Assembly: GCA_004028795.1 (NCBI GenBank)
Contig: SAIW01000019.1
Span: 1-64,000, forward strand
From: Chitinophagaceae bacterium
Lineage (GTDB): Bacteria > Bacteroidota > Bacteroidia > Chitinophagales > Chitinophagaceae
Direction: 5' to 3'
Length of the DNA stretch: 64,000 nt
In this document: positions 50,459-59,198 of the stretch, in pieces
Layout of the letters: the number at the start of each line of letters is the position of its first letter
How positions within the stretch are numbered: position 1 is the stretch's first letter
Program-made: the position numbers and the translations under genes
Notes under the pieces: generated by a model
What the model was told of the DNA's origin: nothing
What the model saw: the letters and a program-made list of their open reading frames with translations, nothing else
Database searches by the model: none

Positions 50459-51403
50459 TTATATTTTATTCCCCCTTAAAAAATCTTCTACTAACATTTT
50501 CCTTTTTCCTTCTAACTGTAATTCTAATAAATGAATAAAACCATTGCTGCAACTGAATTTCAGGTATGTTTTATTATCACTGAAAACTTTACCTGCTTCA
50601 TAATTGTGTTGCGTTATTTCTTTTTTGCTTTTATATACTTTCAACATTTTATCATTCAGAAAAGTAAAAGCAGCAGGAAAAGGGGAGAGGCCTCTTATTA
50701 AATTATGAATCTCTCCGGCAGATTTATGCCAATCTATTTTACAGGTTTCAGTAAATATTTTTGGGGCATGATGTAAAACTTCGAATTTCGAATTTCGAAT
50801 TTCGAATTCTTCCTGAGCCGTTTCTTTTAAACTACCTGCTGCTAAACCTTTTACTGTTTCAACCAAAACTTTTGCACCTATTATTTTCATGGTATCATGT
50901 ACTTCTCCGGCAGTTTCATCTTCACCAATGGCAAAACTTTTTTGTAATAAAATATTGCCTGTATCAATTGCATGCTGCAATTTAAAAGTGGTAACACCTG
51001 TTTCTTTTTCTCCGTTAATTACCGCCCAGTTAATGGGTGCAGCACCACGATATTGCGGTAGTAAAGAACCATGTAAATTAACAGTACCCATTGGTGGCAT
51101 GCTCCACACAAGTTCGGGCAACATTCTGAATGCCACTACAATCTGTAAGTCGGCTTTTAAAGCTTTTAACTCCTGTAAAAAATGGTCGTTCTTTAATTTT
51201 TCAGGTTGCAGTAAGTATAAATTTTTTTCAACAGCATATTTTTTTACAGCACTTTCATTCAGCTTCATTCCACGCCCGGCAGGTTTATCGGGTGCAGTAA
51301 CAACACCAACAATATTACATCCTGCACTTACCAAAGCATCTAAACTTGCTACTGCAAATTCAGGTGTGCCCATAAAAACAATTCTAATGTCTTTATAATT
51401 CAT
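50459..51403 (-). CDS. fmt: Methionyl-tRNA formyltransferase
   Basis: 314 residues. GTPEFAVASLDAL at the start, HGSLLPQYRGAAPINWAVI (with the catalytic-type His/Asn/Asp set) at about 111-129, and the C-terminal tRNA-binding barrel with INHTLRGLSPFPAAFTF-like RGLSPFPAAFTFLND. Formylates initiator Met-tRNA. Odd: a low-complexity insertion encoding EFEIRNSKFEV comes from a 4 x 7-bp DNA repeat at 50781-50808. The gene is otherwise of normal length. Confidence 0.95.
   Translation of the reverse strand: MNYKDIRIVFMGTPEFAVASLDALVSAGCNIVGVVTAPDKPAGRGMKLNESAVKKYAVEKNLYLLQPEKLKNDHFLQELKALKADLQIVVAFRMLPELVWSMPPMGTVNLHGSLLPQYRGAAPINWAVINGEKETGVTTFKLQHAIDTGNILLQKSFAIGEDETAGEVHDTMKIIGAKVLVETVKGLAAGSLKETAQEEFEIRNSKFEVLHHAPKIFTETCKIDWHKSAGEIHNLIRGLSPFPAAFTFLNDKMLKVYKSKKEITQHNYEAGKVFSDNKTYLKFSCSNGFIHLLELQLEGKRKMLVEDFLRGNKI
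50781..50808. repeat. Four tandem 7-bp repeats (TCGAATT) inside fmt
   Basis: Perfect (TCGAATT)x4 followed by C. The unit is a near-palindrome and not a multiple of three, so a change of copy number would shift the reading frame of fmt. Resembles short palindromic insertions seen inside Bacteroidetes genes. It encodes part of EFEIRNSKFEV in the linker between the two domains. Confidence 0.9.
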
Positions 51404-51689
51404 AAAGCAAACTTACTGGTTATAAAGTTTATCTAAACCGCCATCGAAGTTGATAACTGTCGGCGGGGTGAAAGATAACCCCGTCAACGGCTTTAAGCCT
51501 TGACGGCGGTTTTTTGTATCATAAAAATTAAATTGCCGATATGCTTTAAATAAAGGTACTTTGTTGCCCTGCTGCATAGTATTACCAACCGTACAAAGGT
51601 GCGACGCTCCAAAGGAGTCTTTTGGACAAAAGAAGCATAATAGTAGTGCTGCAGCCGGTAACATAATATTCAATTAATAACAATTTACA
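51404..51689. other. Intergenic region with a long imperfect hairpin
   Basis: No gene is supported; an 86-codon ORF on the minus strand (51413-51673) lacks any conserved feature. CCGTCAA-CGGCTTTAAGCC-TTGACGG (about 51481-51506) folds as a strong hairpin with a short loop and is followed by CGGTTTTTTG on the plus strand. It could be a terminator or a REP-like element. Confidence 0.55.
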
Positions 51690-52142
51690 ATGCAACAAGC
51701 AAAAAAAGGTGATAAAGTAAAAGTACATTATCACGGAAAGTTAACAGACGGCACAACATTCGATTCATCTGCAGGCCGCGAACCACTTGAGTTTGAAGTA
51801 GGTGCAGGTATGATGATTCCGGGCTTTGATAAAGGTGTTGAAGGAATGAGTGTAGGCGATAAAAAAACAATTCAGATTGTTGCTGCTGAAGCTTATGGTG
51901 AGGCTAATGAAGAAATGATTTTTGATTTTCCGAAAGAAAGATTTCCGGCAGATTTAGTGCCTGAAGTGGGTATGCAACTGAATATGAATAACGGACAAGG
52001 TGGTATTATTCCTGTAACTATTATTGAAGTGAAAGATGATGTGGTTGTATTAGATGCCAACCATTCTTTAGCGGGTAAAGATTTAATTTTTGATATTGAA
52101 ATGGTTGATATTGAAGCAAAGAGCATGATTATTATGCCATAA
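51690..52142 (+). CDS. FKBP-type peptidyl-prolyl isomerase, SlyD-like
   Basis: 150 residues. FKBP core: VKVHYHGKLTDGTTFDSSAG, EFEVGAGMMIPGFDKGVEGMSVGDKK and the IF (insert-in-flap) region EAYGEANEEMIFDFPKERFP as in SlyD; the C-terminus lacks the His-rich tail. Folding helper in the cytoplasm (no signal peptide). Confidence 0.92.
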   Translation: MQQAKKGDKVKVHYHGKLTDGTTFDSSAGREPLEFEVGAGMMIPGFDKGVEGMSVGDKKTIQIVAAEAYGEANEEMIFDFPKERFPADLVPEVGMQLNMNNGQGGIIPVTIIEVKDDVVVLDANHSLAGKDLIFDIEMVDIEAKSMIIMP

Positions 52143-52170
52143 TAATTAAGAATTAAAATGAATAATTAAC

Positions 52171-52202
52171 AATAAGCTCACTGAATTTTCAGTGAGCTTA
52201 TT
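52171..52202. terminator. Bidirectional terminator
   Basis: AATAAGCTCACTGA (52171-52184) and TCAGTGAGCTTATT (52189-52202) form a perfect 14-bp stem with a 4-nt loop between two convergent genes. Flanking A and T runs suit both strands. Confidence 0.85.
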
Positions 52203-52208
52203 ATTAGG

Positions 52209-52415
52209 TTACTTTTTGTGCCTGCCATAATGGTTATTTGTATTAACATTTTTATAATGCCCACCTTTGTGTGAGCTGCCTTTTCCGCCGGTATAACTTC
52301 CTCCATGGCTTGTAGTATGTTTGCTTCCTGAATATTTTTTCTGTGCAATAATGTTTGATGACACTAACAGAAACAATGCAACAAAAAAGAAGAAGTGTAA
52401 AATCGTTTTTTTCAT
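52209..52415 (-). CDS. Small exported Gly/His/Lys-rich protein
   Basis: 68 residues. Signal peptide (HFFFFVALFLLVSSNIIAQ, cleavage after IAQ) and a mature part of about 45 residues consisting almost wholly of Gly, Ser, His, Lys, Tyr and Asn. Unfolded cationic peptide; could bind metal, or cell wall. No family recognised. Confidence 0.7.
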   Translation of the reverse strand: MKKTILHFFFFVALFLLVSSNIIAQKKYSGSKHTTSHGGSYTGGKGSSHKGGHYKNVNTNNHYGRHKK

Positions 52416-52543
52416 GTTGTTTTTTTTATGATGTGATTAATTAAGCTAAGTATATAAAATTAAAGTGTATTCCTAACTCGATGGGCTTTTTCTTCGAAGA
52501 AAATCCTCCATCTTAGAAACTCTATTTACTTTTTATACTTAAT

Positions 52544-53098
52544 CTACTTCTTATTCACCCACCATCCAAGCCATAGTCCGCATAAACCCCAGCTTGCAAG
52601 AGCGTCAATTAAATGTGCTTTTATATCGAACAGTTCATACCAGATATGTGTAGTATAAGGTTGATTGGTAAAAACAATAATACCAATAAATAAAGTGGCT
52701 AAAAACGTTGTGAAGAAACTTTGTCTGCCCATTTTACTGAAAATCCAAACTAATAAACATATCATCACAATATTTGCTAAAAAGCCACGCAGCATATTCA
52801 TTCCCATTGCTTTCATATCAACCTTATAATCTTTATGGTATTGAATTTGAGCCCAGGGTTTATGCATCACTTTTTCGCCAAACTTATTCATATCATCCAT
52901 TGTTGAGCCTTGCGGGAGTGTTGGCATAATATACCCTCCTTCCTTTCCGATAGTTGTATTTAAGAAAGCCATTATACTGTCTTGCTTAGGATGATACTGT
53001 TGTGCGGGCTGATGCAGTTGTAAAACTGTCCATGATAATGTTTGCCAGATAAAGATTAATAAACCGCCTACAAGCCCGCCGATTAAAATTTTTTTCAT
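52544..53098 (-). CDS. Hypothetical membrane protein
   Basis: 184 residues. N-terminal hydrophobic segment (GGLVGGLLIFIWQTLSWTVL), an extracytoplasmic part with LHQPAQQYHPKQDSIM (about 32-100), then three transmembrane helices (about 105-180). The pattern is common in Bacteroidetes conserved membrane proteins of unknown role. A 203-bp gap to pepT follows with only A/T-rich sequence. Confidence 0.78.
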   Translation of the reverse strand: MKKILIGGLVGGLLIFIWQTLSWTVLQLHQPAQQYHPKQDSIMAFLNTTIGKEGGYIMPTLPQGSTMDDMNKFGEKVMHKPWAQIQYHKDYKVDMKAMGMNMLRGFLANIVMICLLVWIFSKMGRQSFFTTFLATLFIGIIVFTNQPYTTHIWYELFDIKAHLIDALASWGLCGLWLGWWVNKK

Positions 53099-53301
53099 GG
53101 TGTATGTTTTAATTAATGTTCAAAATAGTAACTGCTTTTAATATTTACAATAGTTGTCTTTAAAGTTTATAAAGTAGATAAGGTATATACAGTAAAAGTG
53201 TGTTTAAATCAGATAGACTTTTTTCAGTGGAATTACTTTATAAACCTTACATACCTTATATACATAACTACCTGACACTAATTTTTCCGTTTCTTTGAAA
53301 G

Positions 53302-54555
53302 ATGAATTATCATTATACAGTAGCCGAACGTTTTACGCGTTATGTGCAGATTGATACACAGAGTAATCCGCAAAGTGAAACCTTTCCTTCAACAGAAAAA
53401 CAAAAAGATTTATCGAATGTTTTAGTGCGTGAATTAAAGGAGATGGGTATTGAAGATGCTCATGTAGATGAATTCGGTTATGTATATGCAACCATTCCGT
53501 CAAATACTGAAAAAAAAGTACCTGTTATTTGTTTTTGCAGCCATGTAGATACCGCACCTGATTGCAGCGGAACTAATGTAAAACCATTGTTGCATAAGAA
53601 TTATAACGGTAGTGATATTGTATTGCCTGATGATGCCACGCAAATTATTTCGATTGAAAAATACCCTTACTTAAAAGAACATATCGGGCATGATATTATT
53701 ACTGCAAGCGGTACAACCTTATTGGGAGCAGATGATAAAGCGGGTGTTGCCATTATAATGGATATGGCAAATTATTTAATACAAAACCCATCAATTAAAC
53801 ATGGTGATATAAAAATTTTATTTACTCTTGACGAAGAAGTGGGAAGAGGTACAGCCAAACTTGATTTACAGAAATTAGGAGCTGCTTATGCATACACATT
53901 AGATGGAGGTGAAGCAGGCACTTTAGAAGATGAAACTTTTAGTGCAGATGCTGTTACAATAACGATTAACGGGGTTATAGCTCACCCCGGTTATGCTAAG
54001 AACAAATTAGTAAATGCCCTAAAGATTGCAGGAGAAATCATAGCAGCATTACCAAAAGCATTAAGTCCCGAGGCAACTGAAAAAAGAGAAGGATTTATTC
54101 ATCCAGTGCATATAGAAGGTGTGGCTGAAAAAGCTACTATTGAATTTATAATCAGAGATTTTAATACAGCACAATTAGAGCATCATGAAAATGTATTGGA
54201 AGAAATAGTTGAACGTATCATGAAAAATTATCCTGCCTGTTCTTTTTCCTTAGAAGTAAAAGAACAATACAGAAACATGAAAGAAGTGTTGGTTCATCAT
54301 CCGCAGGTTGTTGCTTATGCTGAAGAAGCTTATAAAAGAATTGGTTTAATACCTGTTAATAAACCGATACGTGGCGGTACCGATGGCAGCCGATTAAGTT
54401 TTATGGGCTTGCCCTGTCCTAATTTGTTTACAGGTATGCAGGCTATACATAGTAAACATGAATGGATTGGTGTGAAGGATATGCAATTAGCAGTGCAAAC
54501 TATTGTTGAATTAATAAAAGTATGGGGAGAAATGGGTAAGGTGATATTTATGTAA
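53302..54555 (+). CDS. pepT: Peptidase T (tripeptidase)
   Basis: 417 residues. Metal-binding pattern of M20B peptidases: FCSHVDTAPD (His/Asp), GADDKAGVA (Asp), TLDEEVGRG (Glu), TLDGGEAG, and the C-terminal GGTDGSRLSFMG and HSKHEWI. Cytoplasmic zinc aminopeptidase that removes the N-terminal residue of tripeptides. Confidence 0.95.
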   Translation: MNYHYTVAERFTRYVQIDTQSNPQSETFPSTEKQKDLSNVLVRELKEMGIEDAHVDEFGYVYATIPSNTEKKVPVICFCSHVDTAPDCSGTNVKPLLHKNYNGSDIVLPDDATQIISIEKYPYLKEHIGHDIITASGTTLLGADDKAGVAIIMDMANYLIQNPSIKHGDIKILFTLDEEVGRGTAKLDLQKLGAAYAYTLDGGEAGTLEDETFSADAVTITINGVIAHPGYAKNKLVNALKIAGEIIAALPKALSPEATEKREGFIHPVHIEGVAEKATIEFIIRDFNTAQLEHHENVLEEIVERIMKNYPACSFSLEVKEQYRNMKEVLVHHPQVVAYAEEAYKRIGLIPVNKPIRGGTDGSRLSFMGLPCPNLFTGMQAIHSKHEWIGVKDMQLAVQTIVELIKVWGEMGKVIFM

Positions 54556-54576
54556 TTTCACATTCAACTCACTATT

Positions 54577-55797
54577 ATGAAATCACTGTGTAAAATTTTA
54601 ATTGTTATAATTTGTACATTCAACTATTTGTATGCACAAAAATTTATATCTGTAAAAGGTAAAGAGATTATTGGCGTTGATGGGAAACCTTTTTTAATGA
54701 GAGGTACCAATCTTGGCAATTGGTTATTACCTGAAGGCTATATGTTTAAATTTAGCGAGGCTAATTCACCAAGATTGATTAATGAAGTTATCAGCGAACT
54801 GATTGGACCTGCCGCAGCAAAAAAATTCTGGAAAGAACATTTATCGAATTATGTTACACGAAAAGATATTCAGTATTTACATTTTTTGGGAATGAATTCC
54901 ATTCGTATTCCTTTTCATTATAAATTATTTACTAATGAAGAATATCTTGGAGAAAGCAACTCTCTGCGTGGGTTTACTTTGATGGACTCTGTTATCAAAT
55001 GGTGTACTGCTGAAAATATATTCGTTATTTTAGATATGCATGCTGCCCCCGGCGGACAAACCGGCGATAATATTGATGACAGTTACGGTTATCCTTTTAT
55101 TTATGAAAACAAAGATTATCAAGAACAAATTTGTTCTATTTGGATGAGTATTGCAGAACATTATAAAAACAATGCAACGGTGCTGGGTTATGATTTATTC
55201 AATGAACCAATTCCGCATTTTATGGATACTGCAAAATTGAACCCGTTGTTGGAACCTTTATTAAAGAAGATTAAAGCAGCTATCAGAACGAAGGATAAGA
55301 ATCATATTATTTTTTTAGAGGGAGCACAATGGGCATCTAATTTTAATGCTTTTGGTAAACCTTTTGATAATAATTTGGTGTATCAGTTTCATAAATACTG
55401 GACTGCAGCAACTGTTGATGTAATTCAATCTTACATTGATTTTCGTAATAAATATAATGTACCTATTTACTGCGGTGAAACAGGAGAGAACGATGATGTG
55501 TGGATTGAGACTTTCAGAAAAGTGTTAGAGAAAAATAATATTGGTTGGCATTATTGGCCGTATAAAAAAATGGATGATTCAAGAGGTATTGTGCAATTCG
55601 ACAGACCAAAAAATTATCAACTTATTATTGATTTTGCAAACAGCAACAGAAATAATTTTGAACAGATAAGAAAATTCAAACCTTCAGATATCAATATTGT
55701 TAAACAAGCATTATTTGATTATACACTCAACAGCAAGTTTGAATTTATAAAGCCCAACACTTCTTATATCAAAGCATTAGGTTTAAAAACAAATTAG
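54577..55797 (+). CDS. Exported GH5-family glycoside hydrolase
   Basis: 406 residues. Signal peptide IVIICTFNYLYAQ. (beta/alpha)8 barrel of the cellulase type: FLMRGTNLGNWLLPEGYM at the N-terminus, RIPFHYKLF, acid/base Glu in GYDLFNEPIPHF (about 214) and nucleophile Glu in YCGETGEND (about 300). Likely cellulase or exo-glucanase, hydrolysing beta-glucans. Monocistronic, facing the peptidase gene on the other strand. Confidence 0.9.
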   Translation: MKSLCKILIVIICTFNYLYAQKFISVKGKEIIGVDGKPFLMRGTNLGNWLLPEGYMFKFSEANSPRLINEVISELIGPAAAKKFWKEHLSNYVTRKDIQYLHFLGMNSIRIPFHYKLFTNEEYLGESNSLRGFTLMDSVIKWCTAENIFVILDMHAAPGGQTGDNIDDSYGYPFIYENKDYQEQICSIWMSIAEHYKNNATVLGYDLFNEPIPHFMDTAKLNPLLEPLLKKIKAAIRTKDKNHIIFLEGAQWASNFNAFGKPFDNNLVYQFHKYWTAATVDVIQSYIDFRNKYNVPIYCGETGENDDVWIETFRKVLEKNNIGWHYWPYKKMDDSRGIVQFDRPKNYQLIIDFANSNRNNFEQIRKFKPSDINIVKQALFDYTLNSKFEFIKPNTSYIKALGLKTN

Positions 55798-55807
55798 AAT
55801 TTAGTTT

Positions 55808-57253
55808 TTATTGTTGTGCTTCTTTTAAAATCAATGTATAAAAAGAAATAGCTTTTTGATAATCTTTTATCGGCAATCTTTCATCAATACCATGATAGCC
55901 CTTGCTATCAACTACAGGTGTAAAATTTACCACACCATCACTTATTGCTCTATACACCCTGCTATCCGTTGCTCCTAACATTAAAAAAGGAACCGGTATT
56001 ACATCATCTTCAATCTTATAAACAGCATTTTCAATTCTTTTGAATGCATCGGAAGTAAAAGGTGTTGCAGCCGAAGGCTCCGTATTAAAATCGCCGGATA
56101 TTTTAATTTTCACTCTTTCATCGTCAATTACTTTTTTCATAAAATTAATTACATCCTTCGTGGTTTCACCTGTCAGTATCCTGCTGTTCACAATAGCTTT
56201 AGCATTGGTTGGCACTACGTTTTCTCTTACGCCACTTTCAAGCATAGTAGGAACAATAGTGGTATGTAACATGGCTGCTCCTTCTGCACTTTCATTCATA
56301 ATTTTTTTCACCGTACTTCCAAATAACCAACGGTTGCTTAAAGCCATTTTATTTAAGAAATCTGTTGATGATCCGCTTGTTCTGCTTAAAAATTCTTCAA
56401 CACTGGGTGTGAAGGTATCCGGCATATGTTGCAATCTAAGCTTATATAAGGCTCTCACTAAAATATCTACAGATGTTTCTTTATCGGGAATTGAAGAATG
56501 CCCTCCTTTTTTTTCTACAGTTAATTCAACTGTCAGATAACCTTTTTCTTTAACACCAATAAATGCAACCGGGCGTTGAACGCCCTTTATTTTATTGGTA
56601 GAAATTTCTCCGCCTTCATCCACCACCATTTGTGCTCTGATATTTTTTGATTGTAAATACCGAACTATGGCAATGGCTCCTGTACCAGTTGATTCTTCAT
56701 TATGCCCGAAACATAATAAAACAGTTCTCTTTGGTGTGTAACCTTGTTTCAATAAATTCTCTGTTGCTTCTAAAATAGAAATTACACTTAGCTTATCATC
56801 AATACTTCCCCTTCCCCAAATGGCACCGTTTTTTACTTCTCCGCCAAAAGGCTTGGCAGTCCAGAGTTTCATAGCACTCTGCTCTACCGGAACCACATCA
56901 TAATGCCCCATTAAAATAATGGGTTGTAAAGATGTATCTGTTCCCTTCCATTCAAAAACATAACTGTAATTAGATATAATTGTTCTGTTAAGTTTTTGAT
57001 GAATGAGCGGATAAGATTGTTCTAAAAAAAATCTGAATGCATTGAAATGAAGGGTATCAATATGTGTAGTGTCTTCAGGAGAAATAGTTGCAATCTGAAT
57101 GCCTTTGCTGAAATGACTGATGGCAGAATCCGGTAATGGAACGAGTGCTTCTGCTTTATGATGCTGCCAGGGCTTTTGCATCAATGTTCTTGCAACAACA
57201 ATAATTCCTACAACTACAATGATTATGATAAGGATGCGAAATAAATTTTTCAT
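55808..57253 (-). CDS. M20-family peptidase (carboxypeptidase S-like)
   Basis: 481 residues. A membrane anchor or signal sequence (about 6-25). M20 motifs: LMGHYDVVPVE (about 119-129), GRGSIDDKLS (about 151), GHNEESTGTGA (about 190), VDEGGEIS, and GATDSRVYRAI with YHGIDERLP near the end. Releases amino acids from peptides outside the cytoplasm, by family. It is followed on the same strand by the CocE-like gene. Confidence 0.93.
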   Translation of the reverse strand: MKNLFRILIIIIVVVGIIVVARTLMQKPWQHHKAEALVPLPDSAISHFSKGIQIATISPEDTTHIDTLHFNAFRFFLEQSYPLIHQKLNRTIISNYSYVFEWKGTDTSLQPIILMGHYDVVPVEQSAMKLWTAKPFGGEVKNGAIWGRGSIDDKLSVISILEATENLLKQGYTPKRTVLLCFGHNEESTGTGAIAIVRYLQSKNIRAQMVVDEGGEISTNKIKGVQRPVAFIGVKEKGYLTVELTVEKKGGHSSIPDKETSVDILVRALYKLRLQHMPDTFTPSVEEFLSRTSGSSTDFLNKMALSNRWLFGSTVKKIMNESAEGAAMLHTTIVPTMLESGVRENVVPTNAKAIVNSRILTGETTKDVINFMKKVIDDERVKIKISGDFNTEPSAATPFTSDAFKRIENAVYKIEDDVIPVPFLMLGATDSRVYRAISDGVVNFTPVVDSKGYHGIDERLPIKDYQKAISFYTLILKEAQQ

Positions 57254-57274
57254 GATTTTTTGGTTGTTCAGAAA

Positions 57275-59107
57275 TTACTTTACTACCGGTAACTCTATAT
57301 AAGTTGCTAAATTTTTATTACAATAAATAGTATGTGTTGCTTTAATAAAATCTGATTCTTTAGCTTCAAAAATATTCGGGATAAATTTTTGTGGATTTCT
57401 GTCAATAATAGGAAACCACGTACTTTGAATCTGAATCATTAAATGATGTCCTTTTAAAAAAGTATGATTGATCTGATGTAAATCAATCACAATTTCTTCC
57501 GGTTTATTTGGAACGAATGGTTCAGGCTTTTCAAAACTTTTTCTGAATCTTGCTCTGAACACTTCCATGGCAAGAGGTAATTCATAACCACTCATTGCTA
57601 AACTTTTTTTATCAAATGCAGGATACACATCAATTAATTTCACTACAAAATCTGCATCAGTTCCTGTTGTACTTGCAAAAACATGAGCAGTTATTTTTCC
57701 TGTTACAGTAAGTTCTTCGGTTAAAGAATCGGTTGTAAAGCTGATTACATCAGGTCTTGAAGTAACAAAGCGTTGGTCTTCTACATGCCAGGAATACCAT
57801 CTGCTTCCTTGTCCGTAGGTTGCTTCAATGGGTTGTGTTCTGTAAGGAACGGGTTTGGCCGGGTCGCTAACATAGCTTACAGAACCCTTATCTGTATTGG
57901 GTTTTGTAAAAGAGGCTTTATTATTTGCCTGTACGTAAAGTTTAGTAATGCTTGCATTTTTCGGTGGCCATGTTTCGTATGTTTTCCATTTGTTGCTGCC
58001 TGTTTGAAAACAATTTGCTTCTTTAAAATTACCATCGCCGATTCCTTTCAACCAATAATCAAACCATTGCTTTTGTAAATTTTGAAACCATTCTGCTGTA
58101 TTACTTTCAAAAGAAATTTTCCCCAAGCTGTCTGCTTTTGCTCTGCTCCATTGACCATGATTCCACGGACCGAGTACAATGAAATTTTTATGTGCCGTAT
58201 CATTTTTTTCCATGAACTGATACATCAATTGCGGGCCATTCATATCTTCCTGATCAAAATATCCACCAACATGTAATTGTGGAATTTCTGCACCACGAAC
58301 ATAATTTAAGGGAGAATTCTTTTGCCAGAATGTATCGTAATCAGGATGTTTTGTAAAGTTGTTCCAGGTGGGAATTGTTTTCTTAAAATAAACATCATTA
58401 ACATTTTTTAGTGAGCCTAACTTTAAATACCAATCAAACAAATCATATTGCGGAAAAGGGAAATCGCTGTCGGTAGTTTTATCATGTTCAACTTCATAAC
58501 TGTATTCCATTCCATAACTTAATCTGAATGCACCATTGTGATGAAAATCATCACCTAAAAATAAATCACCCATACAAGCTTGTTCAGAAGATGCTTTTAA
58601 TGCAGGATGCGGGTCAATAGCACCCACCAAAGCCAACCATCCGGGATAAGATACACCAAAAATGCCGGCTTTATTATTATTGTTATTAATATTTTTTATC
58701 AGCCAATCAACAGTATCATAAGTATCTGTGCTTTCATCTACTGCTTTCTTTTCCTGCAAGTGAATGATAGGTTGATGAATTTGCATAGTGCCTTCACTTT
58801 TGTACTTCCCGCGTATATCTTGCAGAATAAAAATATATCCGCCTTTACCTATTTTTTCTAAGCTTGTTTTAGTAAGATTAATAGTTGCACCATCTTGGAC
58901 GGGGATATTTGCACCATAGGGCGTTCTTTGTATTAAAAAGGGAAGTGAAACTGTATGATTATTAGGGGCAAGAATAACAGTATATAATTTCACACCATCT
59001 CTCATGGGTATCATTACACTTGTTTTTTTATAAACTGTAAATGTGTCTGTTTGTGCTTGTAGTGAAAGCGATAATACAAGGAGAATAAGGGAAAATATTT
59101 TTTTCAT
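57275..59107 (-). CDS. CocE/NonD-family (Xaa-Pro dipeptidyl-peptidase-like) hydrolase
   Basis: 610 residues. Signal peptide MKKIFSLILLVLSLSLQAQ. Alpha/beta domain with Ser in FGVSYPGWLALVGA (GxSYxG, about 155-160), Asp in GGYFDQEDMNGP and His in LGPWNHGQWSRA, and a C-terminal galactose-binding jelly roll (about 420-610). Exported peptidase or acylase of family S15; 21 bp from the M20 gene, likely in the same transcript. Confidence 0.92.
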   Translation of the reverse strand: MKKIFSLILLVLSLSLQAQTDTFTVYKKTSVMIPMRDGVKLYTVILAPNNHTVSLPFLIQRTPYGANIPVQDGATINLTKTSLEKIGKGGYIFILQDIRGKYKSEGTMQIHQPIIHLQEKKAVDESTDTYDTVDWLIKNINNNNNKAGIFGVSYPGWLALVGAIDPHPALKASSEQACMGDLFLGDDFHHNGAFRLSYGMEYSYEVEHDKTTDSDFPFPQYDLFDWYLKLGSLKNVNDVYFKKTIPTWNNFTKHPDYDTFWQKNSPLNYVRGAEIPQLHVGGYFDQEDMNGPQLMYQFMEKNDTAHKNFIVLGPWNHGQWSRAKADSLGKISFESNTAEWFQNLQKQWFDYWLKGIGDGNFKEANCFQTGSNKWKTYETWPPKNASITKLYVQANNKASFTKPNTDKGSVSYVSDPAKPVPYRTQPIEATYGQGSRWYSWHVEDQRFVTSRPDVISFTTDSLTEELTVTGKITAHVFASTTGTDADFVVKLIDVYPAFDKKSLAMSGYELPLAMEVFRARFRKSFEKPEPFVPNKPEEIVIDLHQINHTFLKGHHLMIQIQSTWFPIIDRNPQKFIPNIFEAKESDFIKATHTIYCNKNLATYIELPVVK

Positions 59108-59147
59108 GCTGAATGAATTTGTTCCGAATATAATTTATTTAAAACAA

Positions 59148-59178
59148 AAGCCCCGCTACGTTTTGTAACAGGGCTTCT
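59148..59178 (-). terminator. Intrinsic terminator of gcvP
   Basis: AGCCCCGCTAC (plus strand, from about 59150) pairs with GTAACAGGGCTT (to about 59175), an interrupted stem (C and A mismatches) followed on the minus strand by TTTTGTTTT. Lies between gcvP and the CocE-type gene. Confidence 0.7.
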
Positions 59179-59198
59179 TATATAACTATCAATTTATT

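Noticed and set aside
51413-51673. 86-codon minus-strand ORF between fmt and the FKBP gene
   Set aside because: No recognisable domain, contains a long hairpin, and its signal-like start is in reading by chance; kept as intergenic.
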